Notes: generated by a model from the sequence alone, not told the origin. A stretch of 64,000 bases of DNA from Kroppenstedtia guangzhouensis (GCF_014637345.1 NZ_BMEX01000006.1:1-64000), one strand, 5' to 3'; positions 35,257 to 44,046 are shown, numbered from the stretch's first letter. Numbers and translations are program-made.

Positions 35257-35965
35257 GGTGATTCCTCCTGTCCGGCGGGAGCAGTTTGTACCCCAGCCCT
35301 CTCACGGTGACCAAGTAGCGGGGGGTGGCCGGATTCGGTTCGATTTTCTCCCGAAGTCTGCGGACATGGACCATCACGGTATTGTCGTCCCCCAAACTCT
35401 CTTCTCCCCAAACCTGCTCATACAGCTGGGATTTACTGAAGATCCGGTTGGGATGTCGGCACAGAAAGACCAGCAGTTGAAACTCTCTCGCCGGGCAGGG
35501 AATCACGGTTCCTTCCACAGTCAGTTGTCCCGCTTCTTCATCGACACAAAATCTCCCCCAGTCATGGACCCGTTTTTCCTCGTGGATCTGTTGACCTACC
35601 AACTGTTGGCGCCGGAGCTGAGCCTTGACCCGGGCGGCCACCTCCAGGGGATTGAAAGGTTTGGTGATATAATCGTCTCCACCGATTCCCAGTCCCATCA
35701 GCTTGTCCAGATCGTTGGAACGGGCAGTCAAAAACAGGATCGGCACCGTGGTAAAAGAGCGCAGCTGACGACACACTTCAAAACCCTCCAAATCCGGAAG
35801 CATCACATCGAGCAAAACCAGATCGGGACGCCCTTTCCGGGCCAGCCGGACCGCTTCCTCCCCGGTGCGGGCGGTCAGGATCTCCTGAAACCCTTCCTTG
35901 CGCAAGGTCACCTCCAGCATATCAAGTATGGACGGTTCATCGTCCACCAGCAAAAGGACAGCCAT
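35246..35965 (-). CDS. OmpR/PhoB-family response regulator
   Basis: A 239-aa regulator. The receiver domain (1-115) has DDEP, the phosphorylated Asp in LVLLDVMLP (about 54), Thr in LFLTARSND and Lys in DDYITKPFNP. The C-terminal winged helix (about 135-232) shows FQLLVFLCRHPNRIFSKSQL and DDNTVMVHVRRLREKI. Start ATG 35965 has GGGGGAG at 7 nt. It is the first gene of the operon with the kinase and ABC genes, and is expected to regulate them. Confidence 0.93.
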   Translation of the reverse strand: MAVLLLVDDEPSILDMLEVTLRKEGFQEILTARTGEEAVRLARKGRPDLVLLDVMLPDLEGFEVCRQLRSFTTVPILFLTARSNDLDKLMGLGIGGDDYITKPFNPLEVAARVKAQLRRQQLVGQQIHEEKRVHDWGRFCVDEEAGQLTVEGTVIPCPAREFQLLVFLCRHPNRIFSKSQLYEQVWGEESLGDDNTVMVHVRRLREKIEPNPATPRYLVTVRGLGYKLLPPDRRNHRDT

Positions 35966-36046
35966 TTTCACACTCCCCCGTTCCTGATCCTCGGAATTGC
36001 TTCAGGTTCATCTTAATCCTCTGACAGGGCAGTCGCAAATCAAATC

Positions 36047-36068
36047 ACCGCGGGCGAATGCCCGCGGT
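36047..36068. terminator. Bidirectional-looking terminator
   Basis: Perfect 9-bp stem ACCGCGGGC / GCCCGCGGT with a four-base loop, directly past the NADAR gene stop. T tracts are weak on both sides. Confidence 0.65.
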
Positions 36069-36072
36069 TGGA

Positions 36073-36525
36073 TTATGAAGAAGGTTCCGTGCGCAATCGT
36101 TCTCTTATTTCCATCAAAATCTTGCCGAGACGGTTTTCTCCGGATCCGTCCCCACCGTCGCCCCAGTAGCGATCATTAGCAGTATGCTCCACCAGCACCG
36201 CCTTCTCTGTGCCCAGCAAAACCCGTCTCAGATCGGGATGCTGGGTGAACTTGGCATATACCGCTTCCTCCATGATCCGATCTTTCACATCCTCCCAATC
36301 CGGCCGTAAGGGCAAAGCCCGGCTTCTCCCTTGACGTGCTGCTTTCATTGGTGATTTTTCCAATCGGATCACCTCTTCCCACCGAGTACCCGCAAACTTT
36401 TGTGCTTGAAAATAATGCTCCGAAGTGGGCCACGTCTTCCCCTTCAACTCAATTGGAAAGGGAGCAAAGTTGGAAAAGCAGCCGTAGGCATCCCTCACTC
36501 GGTAAAAACGGATGATTTTACGCAA
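36073..36525 (-). CDS. NADAR-family N-glycosidase (YbiA-like)
   Basis: A 150-aa protein of the NADAR family. Motifs: YGCFSNFAPFPIELKGKTWP (15-34), TSEHYFQAQKF (34-44) and the C-terminal DRYWGDGGDGSGENRLGKIL. Family members hydrolyse N-glycosidic bonds of riboflavin-pathway intermediates or remove ADP-ribose from guanine bases; which applies here is open. It starts at TTG 36525, three bases after the RNase Z stop, using the GGGGGG at the end of that gene. The two genes are therefore cotranscribed. Confidence 0.87.
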   Translation of the reverse strand: MRKIIRFYRVRDAYGCFSNFAPFPIELKGKTWPTSEHYFQAQKFAGTRWEEVIRLEKSPMKAARQGRSRALPLRPDWEDVKDRIMEEAVYAKFTQHPDLRRVLLGTEKAVLVEHTANDRYWGDGGDGSGENRLGKILMEIRERLRTEPSS

Positions 36526-36528
36526 TCA

Positions 36529-37455
36529 TTATTCCCCCCACTCCACTGTTACGGTTTTTCCATCCTTGGCCACCTCAGCTTCCGGAAACAGAACCCGGGC
36601 CTCCTCAGCCAGAGATTCCCCTTCCGCTAAAGTGTAACGGGGGCTGATATGGGTGAGAATCAATCGTCTCACTCCGGCGGCACGGGCGATTTCCGCTGCC
36701 TGGATCGTGGTGGAATGAAAATGTTCCCGGGCCAAGTCCTCCCGCTCCCTCCCATAGGTGGCTTCATGGACGAGAAGATCGACATCCCGGGCCAACTCCA
36801 CAGCTGCCGGAGTGGGGCGAGTATCTCCCAGGATCGCCACCCGTCGTCCCCGCTTCGGGGTGGAGAGATAATCCTTCCCGTCCAGAATCCGCCCATCGGG
36901 CAGCCGGACCTGTTTTCCTTCTTTGAGCTGTCGATAGTGGGGTCCCGGCGGCACCCGATCCCTATTCAGCAGATCGACGCGCAAGGCCCCCGGACGGTCC
37001 GGCTCTTCGATCCGGTAACCGAAACAAGTGATTCCGTGCTCCAGCCGGGCAGCCCGAACCCGAATTCCGTTGCAAGTGAATTCCGACCCATCATCCACTT
37101 CCTGAAAAATTAAAGGATACCGAAGGTGGGTTCCGCTCACCTCCAACGTTTCCCGGAGGAAGGTCTCCAACCCCTGCGGGCCGTAAATGGTGAGGGGGCG
37201 GTCTCCTTCCTGAAAGGAACGGCTTGCCAGCAGACCAGGCAGCCCGAAAATATGATCTCCGTGCAGGTGGGTGATGAACAACCGGCTCATCCGGGTCAGC
37301 TTGACCATTGACGTGAGAACCCGGTGCTGCGTCCCCTCCCCGCAATCAAAGAGCCAGGTATCCCCACCGTAGTTCGGCCACCGGAGAGCGATCGAAGACA
37401 TATTGCGTTCCTTGGAAGGGATTCCTGCCCCCGTTCCGAGAAAAATCAACTCCAA
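36529..37455 (-). CDS. rnz: Ribonuclease Z
   Basis: A 308-aa metallo-beta-lactamase-fold endonuclease (short form) that trims tRNA 3' ends lacking encoded CCA. Zinc motif THLHGDHIFGLPG (about 62-74), the aspartate in AILGDTRPT, HEATYG and the final HISPRY are all present. Start TTG 37455 with AGGAGG at about 8 nt gives MELIFLGTGAGIPS; the longer frame has no ribosome site. Confidence 0.94.
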   Translation of the reverse strand: MELIFLGTGAGIPSKERNMSSIALRWPNYGGDTWLFDCGEGTQHRVLTSMVKLTRMSRLFITHLHGDHIFGLPGLLASRSFQEGDRPLTIYGPQGLETFLRETLEVSGTHLRYPLIFQEVDDGSEFTCNGIRVRAARLEHGITCFGYRIEEPDRPGALRVDLLNRDRVPPGPHYRQLKEGKQVRLPDGRILDGKDYLSTPKRGRRVAILGDTRPTPAAVELARDVDLLVHEATYGREREDLAREHFHSTTIQAAEIARAAGVRRLILTHISPRYTLAEGESLAEEARVLFPEAEVAKDGKTVTVEWGE

Positions 37456-37484
37456 TGTATTCCACCTCCTCCCACCCAACCCCC

Positions 37485-37512
37485 AAAAAACACCCGGCCG
37501 CTTACGACCGGG
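37485..37512 (-). terminator. Terminator of the bioC-like gene
   Basis: Minus-strand 8-bp stem CCCGGTCG / CGGCCGGG (one G-T pair) followed by TG and six T. Confidence 0.82.
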
Positions 37513-37525
37513 CGGGAACCTCTTT

Positions 37526-38359
37526 TTATTTTTTCGCTGTCGGATGTTTGATCCCTTTCCATCCGTAGACTTGAATCAGCTGAAAAGTAGCATAGACACC
37601 GTCTTTGTCTCTCCACATTCGGTCGTATCGTTTCAAGACCTCCTCGATCATCAACTTTTCCCGCACCGGTGAGACCGAATGCTCCCGCATCCGGGTCCCC
37701 CCCGCACCCATGCTCCGCACCGCCGTCAGAAGGTCTTTGGCAGACGGGTAGGGAAGTCGATGCCAACATTGCAAGAACCGGGGGGAGGAAACCCCCGCCT
37801 GCTCCATCAGCCGAATCCATTCACATTCGGAACGAAAGCCACCCACCCGCCTGGAGGGTGGAAGTCCCATCTCCTCTTCGACAGCATCATAGATCCAGGC
37901 CAACTCCTGAAGTGTATCCGGACCAAAAGTGGAGAGAATCAGAAACCCGCCGGGCTCCAGAGCATCCACCAGTCGCTGCAAAGTGCTCCCCGGATTTTGC
38001 AACCAATGGACAACGGCATTGGCGGCGATCAAATCATAACATCTCTTGCCCAGGGGTTCCTCTTCCACATCTCCCACCCAATAACGGACTTGATTGCCTG
38101 TCCGTCCCATGGCAGTGGCCACCATTCTTTTGGAAAGGTCCATTCCAACCAGACCGGCATCAGGAAAATGTTCCAACAACAGTTGGGTTAAATAGCCCGT
38201 CCCACACCCCACCTCCAGTATGTTCCCTGCTTCCACCCTGTTTTCATCCAACGTCTGCATGATCCGGTGGGCCATCCGCTGTTGAATCACAGCATGCCCA
38301 TCATACACTTCGGCCTGTCGGTTAAAAATATGAGCGATTCTTTTTTTCTCCAACTTCAT
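37526..38359 (-). CDS. bioC: Malonyl-ACP O-methyltransferase (BioC-like)
   Basis: A class I SAM methyltransferase, 277 aa from ATG 38359. The opening KKRIAHIFNRQAEVYDGHAV matches BioC; motif I is ILEVGCGTGYLTQLL, followed by GMDLSKRMV and the BioC-like ANAVVHWLQNP and LSTFGPDTLQEL. BioC methylates malonyl-ACP to disguise it as a primer for biotin synthesis. No other bio gene is in the window, so the name rests on sequence pattern. The start is uncertain: in-frame ATGs at 38452 and 38470 give longer products, and the ribosome site before 38359 is weak. Confidence 0.78.
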   Translation of the reverse strand: MKLEKKRIAHIFNRQAEVYDGHAVIQQRMAHRIMQTLDENRVEAGNILEVGCGTGYLTQLLLEHFPDAGLVGMDLSKRMVATAMGRTGNQVRYWVGDVEEEPLGKRCYDLIAANAVVHWLQNPGSTLQRLVDALEPGGFLILSTFGPDTLQELAWIYDAVEEEMGLPPSRRVGGFRSECEWIRLMEQAGVSSPRFLQCWHRLPYPSAKDLLTAVRSMGAGGTRMREHSVSPVREKLMIEEVLKRYDRMWRDKDGVYATFQLIQVYGWKGIKHPTAKK

Positions 38360-38546
38360 TTTTCCAAACGGCTCCTTCACTCGATCGTACTGAGAGAAGA
38401 TCCGGCCCCGATTCCGGTCATCACCTTCCCGGTCGGGTTCCCCCCGCTTCATCAATCGGTTCCTTCCCATCCTATCACAGAGTTCAATCAAAGCACCCCG
38501 TTTTTAATATAAAAAATATGCCCCTTTTCAGGAGCACTTCACCCTC

Positions 38547-40085
38547 TCAATCAGAGTCACTGATGATGATATGAACCGACTTGGCCGCCTGGATTGGTTG
38601 TCCGTTCAATGTAATTTCAATATGTTGCGGTGCACCGACGGTGATCCAGAGATCTGTCTTGGCACCCTGTTCCAATTTGAAGGGGTATTCTTCCCCGGAA
38701 TTCAGGGTAAAATCTTTCAGGTAACTGTTCGCTTCTTTTTGATCCCGGATCTGTATCCAGCTGGAATTCTGGGCTTTAAACCGTAGTTCCACCGCATCCG
38801 GTTCACTCAATTTGTACTCGGTAAAACCGGCTCCCTGATTAACCGGAACCACCTGCGCCGATGAGGAAATGTTAGATGAGGAACTGTTATCTGTTGAGGC
38901 GACGTTGGTTCTCCCCCCTCCGGATGGCCGCTGTTTCTGTTGCGCCTGTTCCTCATTGGGCTTGTTTATACTGTTATAAGCCAGTACCGCCGCCAGTGGA
39001 ATCAGTATAATCGCTGCAAATACCCCAATACGGGCCCCCCAAGTCTTCGGAAGCATGGCCGCCCATCTGCCCGCTCCTTTCCCCCGTGGCGAAATATCGA
39101 TCGCTTTCCGCGCGGCGGTTCGAGATAACCGACCTTCCCCGTCTTCCGCCGGAGGCTGATAAGGAACGAGGGCACCGGCGGATCGTGAAGGCAAGCTGCC
39201 GGCAGGTTCAGGATACAGAACGGATTCAGATTCCTCGGGGTGGACTGATTCGGTCACTTCCCCGATGGAATTCACCGAAGTGTGACGCCCACTCCGTCTC
39301 ATCGACTGGCGACTCTGATCCGTTGGAGAGGAGATCATCGGCTCCGAACGGGTCCGCCACTCTCCATAAGGGGATGAATCCTCATGATGAGATGGGATTC
39401 TGTTATCATGAGATCCCCCCGTAGCACCGGCAGGATGTCCGGTATACGTCCCAGTTAAGCCCCCCCGGTGCAGTCCGGAATGACGGAGTGCTGGCAGGCG
39501 GGTGGTTTCCGTTATTCGCCCATTCTGGTTTCTGCCGGAATGGGACCCAGGTGAGGTTCCACCACTCTGTGGTTCGACGGCTCCCCCCGTCATTCCTGAA
39601 TCCGGAACTTTGGAAAGCGGCTCTGAGTGTCGGGTCCGGTAAGGGTCATATGTTGTTCTCTCCCGAGGGTCACTGCTTGGAGAAGGCGCCGGAAGGACTG
39701 CGCCGGGAGTATCCATCGGTTCGGTTTTCCGCCGATGGATCACCGTATGTTGGAGGTCCGGAGAATCTCCCCCCACAGGTGTCCAAGAGCCTGTCATCTG
39801 GTTGATGACACCAGTGGAATCCAATCCATTTCCCTGCTCAGTGTTGTCACTGTCCTGAATGGGACGATACTTCTTCAACAAATAAGTCGGTTCCAGGCCC
39901 ACGATTTTGGCGTAAGCCCGGATATGAGACCGGACATAAAAAGGGCTCGAAATTTTGTCAAAGTCACCGCGTTCCAATGCCCTCAGACTCACGATGTCTA
40001 TCTTGGTTTGGTCCCTGATCTCCTCCAGAGACAGACCGGCCTGCTCCCGGGCTTGTCTCAGCTGGTTTCCGATCTCCTCCCACAC
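38547..40085 (-). CDS. RodZ/YmfM-like membrane protein with HTH and DUF4115 domains
   Basis: A 512-aa protein with an N-terminal helix-turn-helix domain (about 3-72: EIGNQLRQAREQAGLSLEEI, ALERGDFDKI), a very long Ser/Thr/Pro/Gly/Arg-rich disordered linker (about 85-345), one membrane segment (about 351-371, IGVFAAIILIPLAAVLAY), a short low-complexity spacer and a C-terminal DUF4115 beta domain (about 400-505). RodZ links MreB filaments to the membrane in cell-shape control. The linker is far longer than in B. subtilis YmfM. GTG 40085 is preceded by GGGAGG at about 8 nt; the ATG at 40103 has none. Confidence 0.85.
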   Translation of the reverse strand: MWEEIGNQLRQAREQAGLSLEEIRDQTKIDIVSLRALERGDFDKISSPFYVRSHIRAYAKIVGLEPTYLLKKYRPIQDSDNTEQGNGLDSTGVINQMTGSWTPVGGDSPDLQHTVIHRRKTEPMDTPGAVLPAPSPSSDPRERTTYDPYRTRHSEPLSKVPDSGMTGGAVEPQSGGTSPGSHSGRNQNGRITETTRLPALRHSGLHRGGLTGTYTGHPAGATGGSHDNRIPSHHEDSSPYGEWRTRSEPMISSPTDQSRQSMRRSGRHTSVNSIGEVTESVHPEESESVLYPEPAGSLPSRSAGALVPYQPPAEDGEGRLSRTAARKAIDISPRGKGAGRWAAMLPKTWGARIGVFAAIILIPLAAVLAYNSINKPNEEQAQQKQRPSGGGRTNVASTDNSSSSNISSSAQVVPVNQGAGFTEYKLSEPDAVELRFKAQNSSWIQIRDQKEANSYLKDFTLNSGEEYPFKLEQGAKTDLWITVGAPQHIEITLNGQPIQAAKSVHIIISDSD

Positions 40086-40267
40086 AGAGACCACCTCCCG
40101 CATTTTTTTAAATCCGCTTGATTAAGACTTCCACGGCGTACTGTTTACATCCTGTATAGATTGCGAGGTTATTACATGTAGGACTTTTGTGTTATCATTT
40201 AAGTCTGCTAGAGTATAAAGCAAATCACTTGGACATTCAAGTCAATCCCTGATGAGGAGGAACCGCC

Positions 40268-40369
40268 TTGAACTGGTTAAAACGCCTCGGTGCCAACATC
40301 TATTTCATCGTACTGATTGGACTCGCCCTGTTGTTGCTTATATTGGGGGGAGTAAAAATGTTTGGTTAG
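40268..40369 (+). CDS. Small membrane protein, 33 aa
   Basis: A short gene starting at TTG 40268 with GAGGAGG at 7 nt. The product MNWLKRLGANIYFIVLIGLA continues with a Leu/Ile-rich run and ends KMFG: a basic start and one membrane helix. The function is unknown. It lies alone, divergent from the RodZ-like gene. Confidence 0.6.
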   Translation: MNWLKRLGANIYFIVLIGLALLLLILGGVKMFG

Positions 40370-40566
40370 TGGGCGGATCCGGTTTCGGACCATGAAATGA
40401 CCTGGGGGAAACGGACGTCACCGGACAATGACTCCCCGCCAGCCGAAAAGGTTGACTTCTATACTATAACACTTTGGATCGGACAAGGCACGAACACAAA
40501 AGAAGAACTGTTCATTGAGAGTAAAACAAAGCTTTCACATAAAACCTTCAGCCGATTAAGAATAGA

Positions 40567-40595
40567 CAAAAACCCGGTTGACAATCAACCAGGTT
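40567..40595 (-). terminator. Terminator of panD
   Basis: Minus-strand stem AACCTGGTTGA / TCAACCGGGTT with loop of three and following T tract (TTTG). Confidence 0.8.
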
Positions 40596-40658
40596 CCTTA
40601 ATACAGATGGGGGAAATCGATCCCCTCACCCTTTCACCCCCCGATGCCCGTGGATATC

Positions 40659-41051
40659 CTATTCGCCACGTGGCAACTTCTCCGGACCCAACTTTTTTCT
40701 GATCACCTGTACCATCCGGTTGGAATCATCCACCAACACGACTTTGGGTATCAACCGCTCCGCTTCTGTCTCCTCCATGAGTACAGTATTCAGAATAATC
40801 ACCTTGTCACCGGGTCTGAACAGACGGGCCGGGGGACCGTTCAGACCAATAGTTCCTTCCTTCTCGGAAGGAATGGCGTAGGTTCTCCACGATGCGGCAT
40901 TTTGAAGGCTGGTCACCTGTACCACCTCAAAAGGGTAAATTCCAGCCTTCTCCATCAAACGGGCGTCGATGGTGATGCTTCCCTCGTAATCAAGATCCGA
41001 TTCCGTCACCGTCGCACGATGTATCTTTCCCGTGCACATCCAACGCAGCAA
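40659..41051 (-). CDS. panD: Aspartate 1-decarboxylase proenzyme
   Basis: A 130-aa pyruvoyl enzyme making beta-alanine for pantothenate. The self-cleavage site is Gly-Ser in DYEGSITID (about 24-25); CTGKIHRATVTESDL and YAIPSEKEG, NGPPARL and GDKVIIL are family motifs. Start TTG 41051 gives MLRWMCTGKIH, in line with the family, and GGAGGG lies at 6 nt. No panB or panC adjoins it. Confidence 0.95.
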   Translation of the reverse strand: MLRWMCTGKIHRATVTESDLDYEGSITIDARLMEKAGIYPFEVVQVTSLQNAASWRTYAIPSEKEGTIGLNGPPARLFRPGDKVIILNTVLMEETEAERLIPKVVLVDDSNRMVQVIRKKLGPEKLPRGE

Positions 41052-41134
41052 CCCGCACCCTCCTTTAACCATTTTGATCTTTCCATCCTATGTGCTTCGC
41101 CCCCCATCGGTATGGGTCCAACCCAGGCTCACAC

Positions 41135-41159
41135 AAAAAAACTCCCGGAAATCCGGGAG
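41135..41159 (-). terminator. Terminator of the NlpC/P60 gene
   Basis: Minus-strand perfect 7-bp stem CTCCCGG / CCGGGAG with loop ATTT and seven T. Confidence 0.92.
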
Positions 41160-41171
41160 AAAAGAAAAGAA

Positions 41172-41837
41172 TTAACGTACGCGGGTAGCTTTGACGAAGC
41201 CTTGATCCAACCAAGGAGTGCTCAATTTGTCGTAGCGGACACCGCCCGGCCCCCAAGTGTGAAGCACTTTTCCATTTCCGGCGTAGATGGCCACGTGACC
41301 GATTTGAGACTGGCCTCTAAGTTTGAAGAAGAGCAAATCCCCTTTTTGGATTTGGTTACGAGGAACCTCCACGCCGACCTTGGATTGGGATCTGGACGAA
41401 CGGGGGAGGTTGACACCATTCTGTTTAAAAACATGTTGGGTGAAGGCGGAACAGTCAAACTTGCCGTCCCTTGCATAATTGGCCCCATATTTATACGGGG
41501 TTCCCATGTACTTTTCACCGGTGGCAATGATCTTGTCTCCAAAACTGTTGTTCTGTTCCGATTGGGAAGGCTTCTGCTCATCGGAAGAGTTTGACGGTTC
41601 GCTGGGTTGTGAAGGTTGCGGCTTCGATTCCGTCGGTTCTTCAGTTGTCTGTTTCGGCTCTTCTTTAACTGTTTTTCCGAAGTTATATTGGAGGCCCACT
41701 TGCTCGAAGATACTTTGAATCATGCTGTTATTTGCAGCCGCGGCGTGGGCTTGTCCGGCTGCAGGGGCTGTTGTCCCCACCAGAAGCAAGGCTGTCGACG
41801 TGAGCAACACTTTCTGAAAGATTTTAGGAGTTCGCAT
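41172..41837 (-). CDS. Secreted NlpC/P60 peptidoglycan endopeptidase
   Basis: A 221-aa exported protein. Signal peptide at residues 1-33 (cleavage near AHA|AAAN), a Ser/Pro/Glu/Gln-rich linker (about 58-97), and the NlpC/P60 domain with catalytic Cys in DGKFDCSAFTQHV, His in IGHVAIYAG and the third residue near VLHTWGPG. It cleaves the gamma-D-Glu-mDAP type bond in peptidoglycan stem peptides. No LysM or SH3 wall-binding domain is present. A WalR-like direct repeat lies about 75 nt upstream. ATG 41837 is at 5 nt from GGGAGG. Confidence 0.9.
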   Translation of the reverse strand: MRTPKIFQKVLLTSTALLLVGTTAPAAGQAHAAAANNSMIQSIFEQVGLQYNFGKTVKEEPKQTTEEPTESKPQPSQPSEPSNSSDEQKPSQSEQNNSFGDKIIATGEKYMGTPYKYGANYARDGKFDCSAFTQHVFKQNGVNLPRSSRSQSKVGVEVPRNQIQKGDLLFFKLRGQSQIGHVAIYAGNGKVLHTWGPGGVRYDKLSTPWLDQGFVKATRVR

Positions 41838-41909
41838 CATATCCTCCCTTTTATGATGGTTTTTTTCATGCTCACGGACATACTAACACAGGATCGGTAC
41901 AATCCCAGT

Positions 41910-41926
41910 TGTAAGATTTTTGTAAT
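41910..41926 (+). promoter_or_regulatory. WalR-like direct repeat upstream of the NlpC/P60 gene
   Basis: TGTAAG-N5-TGTAAT agrees with the WalR consensus TGTWAH-N5-TGTWAH except for one base (G at the last position of the first half). Wall hydrolases are classic WalR targets. Confidence 0.4.
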
Positions 41927-42141
41927 TCACCATATCAAAAGACATCCATCCACTCGAACTTCCTCTGTATAAACCCCCAAAGTTCGAAACCGTCGGGATT
42001 TTCGAGGCCCTTACCGCTATGAATCCCGGCCACGAATTACCACCGAATACCTCTTGCACTATAAATATTCAAACAGAATCGAACCCTTATCAATGTGAGG
42101 AGCATACACGAACTAGTGAAAGAGTTTTTCGTTTGGTTGAG

Positions 42142-42170
42142 TTGAAATGGCCTGTTTTTTGCATTATAGT
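42142..42170 (+). promoter_or_regulatory. Sigma-A promoter of ptsI
   Basis: -35 TTGAAA (42142-42147) and -10 TATAGT (42165-42170) with exactly 17 bp between them. Confidence 0.75.
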
Positions 42171-42194
42171 TTCGGGAAAAGGAGCTTACATATG

Positions 42195-42211
42195 CACCTT
42201 CAAAGAAGGTG
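42195..42211 (+). promoter_or_regulatory. Hairpin in the ptsI leader
   Basis: Perfect 7-bp stem CACCTTC / GAAGGTG with loop AAA followed by TTTCTGTT, beginning about 18 nt after the expected transcription start. It could be an attenuator, or could fold over the start of the 40-codon frame. Confidence 0.45.
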
Positions 42212-42336
42212 TTTCTGTTCGGTGACGGTTCTGAGGAAATGTAAAGATGGACTCTATTCCCTTTTCATGAATCTTCTGTTTCCGGTCCGGACAAACACTG
42301 TTTTTACAAATTGATGCAAAGGAAAGAGGGGATACC

Positions 42337-44046
42337 GTGACACAACGTATCGATGGAGTGGGAGCCGCTCCGGGACTCGTTATTGGACAAGCAGTCCTGT
42401 GGCGCAAGGAACAACCGCGAGTGAAGTCCCGAAAGGTGGAAAATCCGAACCGGGAAGTCTCCCGTTTGGAGGAGGAGGTACTTCGGGCCAAAGAACAGCT
42501 CACTCGCCTGCGGGAATCGGCCCGGGAGCGGATGGGGGACGAGGAAGCAGCCATCTTCGACGCCCATCTGGCCTTTCTCGATGACCCGGCCTATGTCGGC
42601 GAAATGAAGAGCCGAATCCTCGACCGTCGGCAAAATGCGGAAGTCATCTGCCGTGATGTGACGGAAGAGATGTCGCAAATGTTGGCTTCCCTACCTGATG
42701 AATATATGCAGGCCCGAGCCGATGATATCCGGGATGTGGGGCACCGGCTCCTTCTTCTGTTATCCGGTCAGAAACCCTTTGACCCTTCTCTGATTCAACC
42801 GGGGAGCGTGGTCATCGCCGATGAGCTGGCTCCATCGGATACGGCTCAATTCCCACCGGGGATTGCCGCCATGGTGACCGCCCGGGGAAGCAAAACCGCC
42901 CACGCGGCCATCATGGCCCGAACTCTCGGGATTCCCGCTGTTCTCGGTCTGGGGGAAGATTTGAAACGGATTCGGGAGGGGGAAACAATAATCGTCGACG
43001 GCGAAAATGGAAGCATCACCCTGCACCCCGACCCTGACACCTTGGACCAATCCCGGGAGCGAATCCGCCGGAAGCGGGAACTTTGGGAATCCGCCCTGAA
43101 AAAAGCGGACCAAAAGGCCGTCACCAGCGATGGAAGGAGAATCCAGGTCTTTGCCAATATCGGGAGCCCGCAAGATGTGGATGCCGCTCTGAAAAACGGT
43201 GCCGAAGGCATCGGACTTTTCCGGACTGAATTTCTGTATCTTGAAAATGACCATTGGCCGACAGAAGAGGAACAATTCCAAGCCTATCGACAGGTGCTGG
43301 AATCCTTCGGGGATCGTCCGGTGGTGATCCGCACTCTGGATATCGGCGGGGACAAAGATCTGCCCTATGCCGATCTGCCCAAGGAAGAGAATCCCTTTTT
43401 AGGGCACCGGGCCATTCGCTACTGTCTCTCCCACCCGGAGATTTTCAAGACCCAGCTCCGCGCCCTCCTGCGTGCAGGGGTTCACGGCAACCTTTGGATT
43501 ATGTTCCCCATGGTGGGGAATCTTTCCGAGATCCAACAGGCAAAGAGTCTGCTGGAGGAAGCACGGAAAGAATTGGAAAATCAGGGTTTACACATCGCCC
43601 GCAACCCGAAGACGGGAATCATGGTCGAAGTGCCTGGGGCCGCTGTCATCGCCGATGTTCTGGCCAAAGAGGTCGATTTCATGAGTATTGGCACCAATGA
43701 CTTGACTCAATACACCCTTGCCGCCGATCGCGGAAATGAACGGGTAGCCTCTCTGTATGACGCCGCCCACCCCTCCGTCCTCCGCCTTGTTCGCCAAACC
43801 TGCGACGCAGCCCGTCGGGAAGGAATCCTAGTCGGCATGTGCGGAGAGTTGGCCGGCGACCCTCGGATGACAGAAGTCTTGGTCGGACTCGGTTTGGATG
43901 AACTTTCCATGAGTGCCGGCACCATCCCTGAAGTGAAGGAAAGAATCCGTCGGGTCCAAACGGATGAAGCCCGCAAACTGGCGGACGAGGTCCTGGTTCA
44001 GTCCACGCCGGAGAAGGTTCGCTACCTGGCGGAAAAATCCCGATAA
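42337..44046 (+). CDS. ptsI: Phosphoenolpyruvate-protein phosphotransferase (PTS enzyme I)
   Basis: A 569-aa cytoplasmic enzyme that takes phosphate from PEP and passes it to HPr. The active His is in GSKTAHAAIMART (about 188), the PEP-binding part has GLFRTEFLY and VVIRTLDIGGDKDLPY, and the C-terminal Cys region is VGMCGELAGDP. GTG 42337 follows GAGGGG. It is unusual that ptsH, normally just upstream, is absent here; the gene is monocistronic with its own promoter and leader. Confidence 0.95.
   Translation: MTQRIDGVGAAPGLVIGQAVLWRKEQPRVKSRKVENPNREVSRLEEEVLRAKEQLTRLRESARERMGDEEAAIFDAHLAFLDDPAYVGEMKSRILDRRQNAEVICRDVTEEMSQMLASLPDEYMQARADDIRDVGHRLLLLLSGQKPFDPSLIQPGSVVIADELAPSDTAQFPPGIAAMVTARGSKTAHAAIMARTLGIPAVLGLGEDLKRIREGETIIVDGENGSITLHPDPDTLDQSRERIRRKRELWESALKKADQKAVTSDGRRIQVFANIGSPQDVDAALKNGAEGIGLFRTEFLYLENDHWPTEEEQFQAYRQVLESFGDRPVVIRTLDIGGDKDLPYADLPKEENPFLGHRAIRYCLSHPEIFKTQLRALLRAGVHGNLWIMFPMVGNLSEIQQAKSLLEEARKELENQGLHIARNPKTGIMVEVPGAAVIADVLAKEVDFMSIGTNDLTQYTLAADRGNERVASLYDAAHPSVLRLVRQTCDAARREGILVGMCGELAGDPRMTEVLVGLGLDELSMSAGTIPEVKERIRRVQTDEARKLADEVLVQSTPEKVRYLAEKSR

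Larger units (their letters stand above)
41927..42336. other. AT-rich intergenic region with ptsI leader
   Basis: Gene-free except for the promoter and leader noted separately. A 40-codon frame from ATG 42192 (GGAG 7 nt upstream) reads MHLQRRCFCSVTVLRKCKDG onward to 42314 but resembles nothing known. Confidence 0.4.

Noticed and set aside
40397..40702. Plus-strand 101-codon frame between the 33-aa gene and panD
   Set aside because: It runs through the panD terminator and the panD gene in reverse, with no ribosome site.
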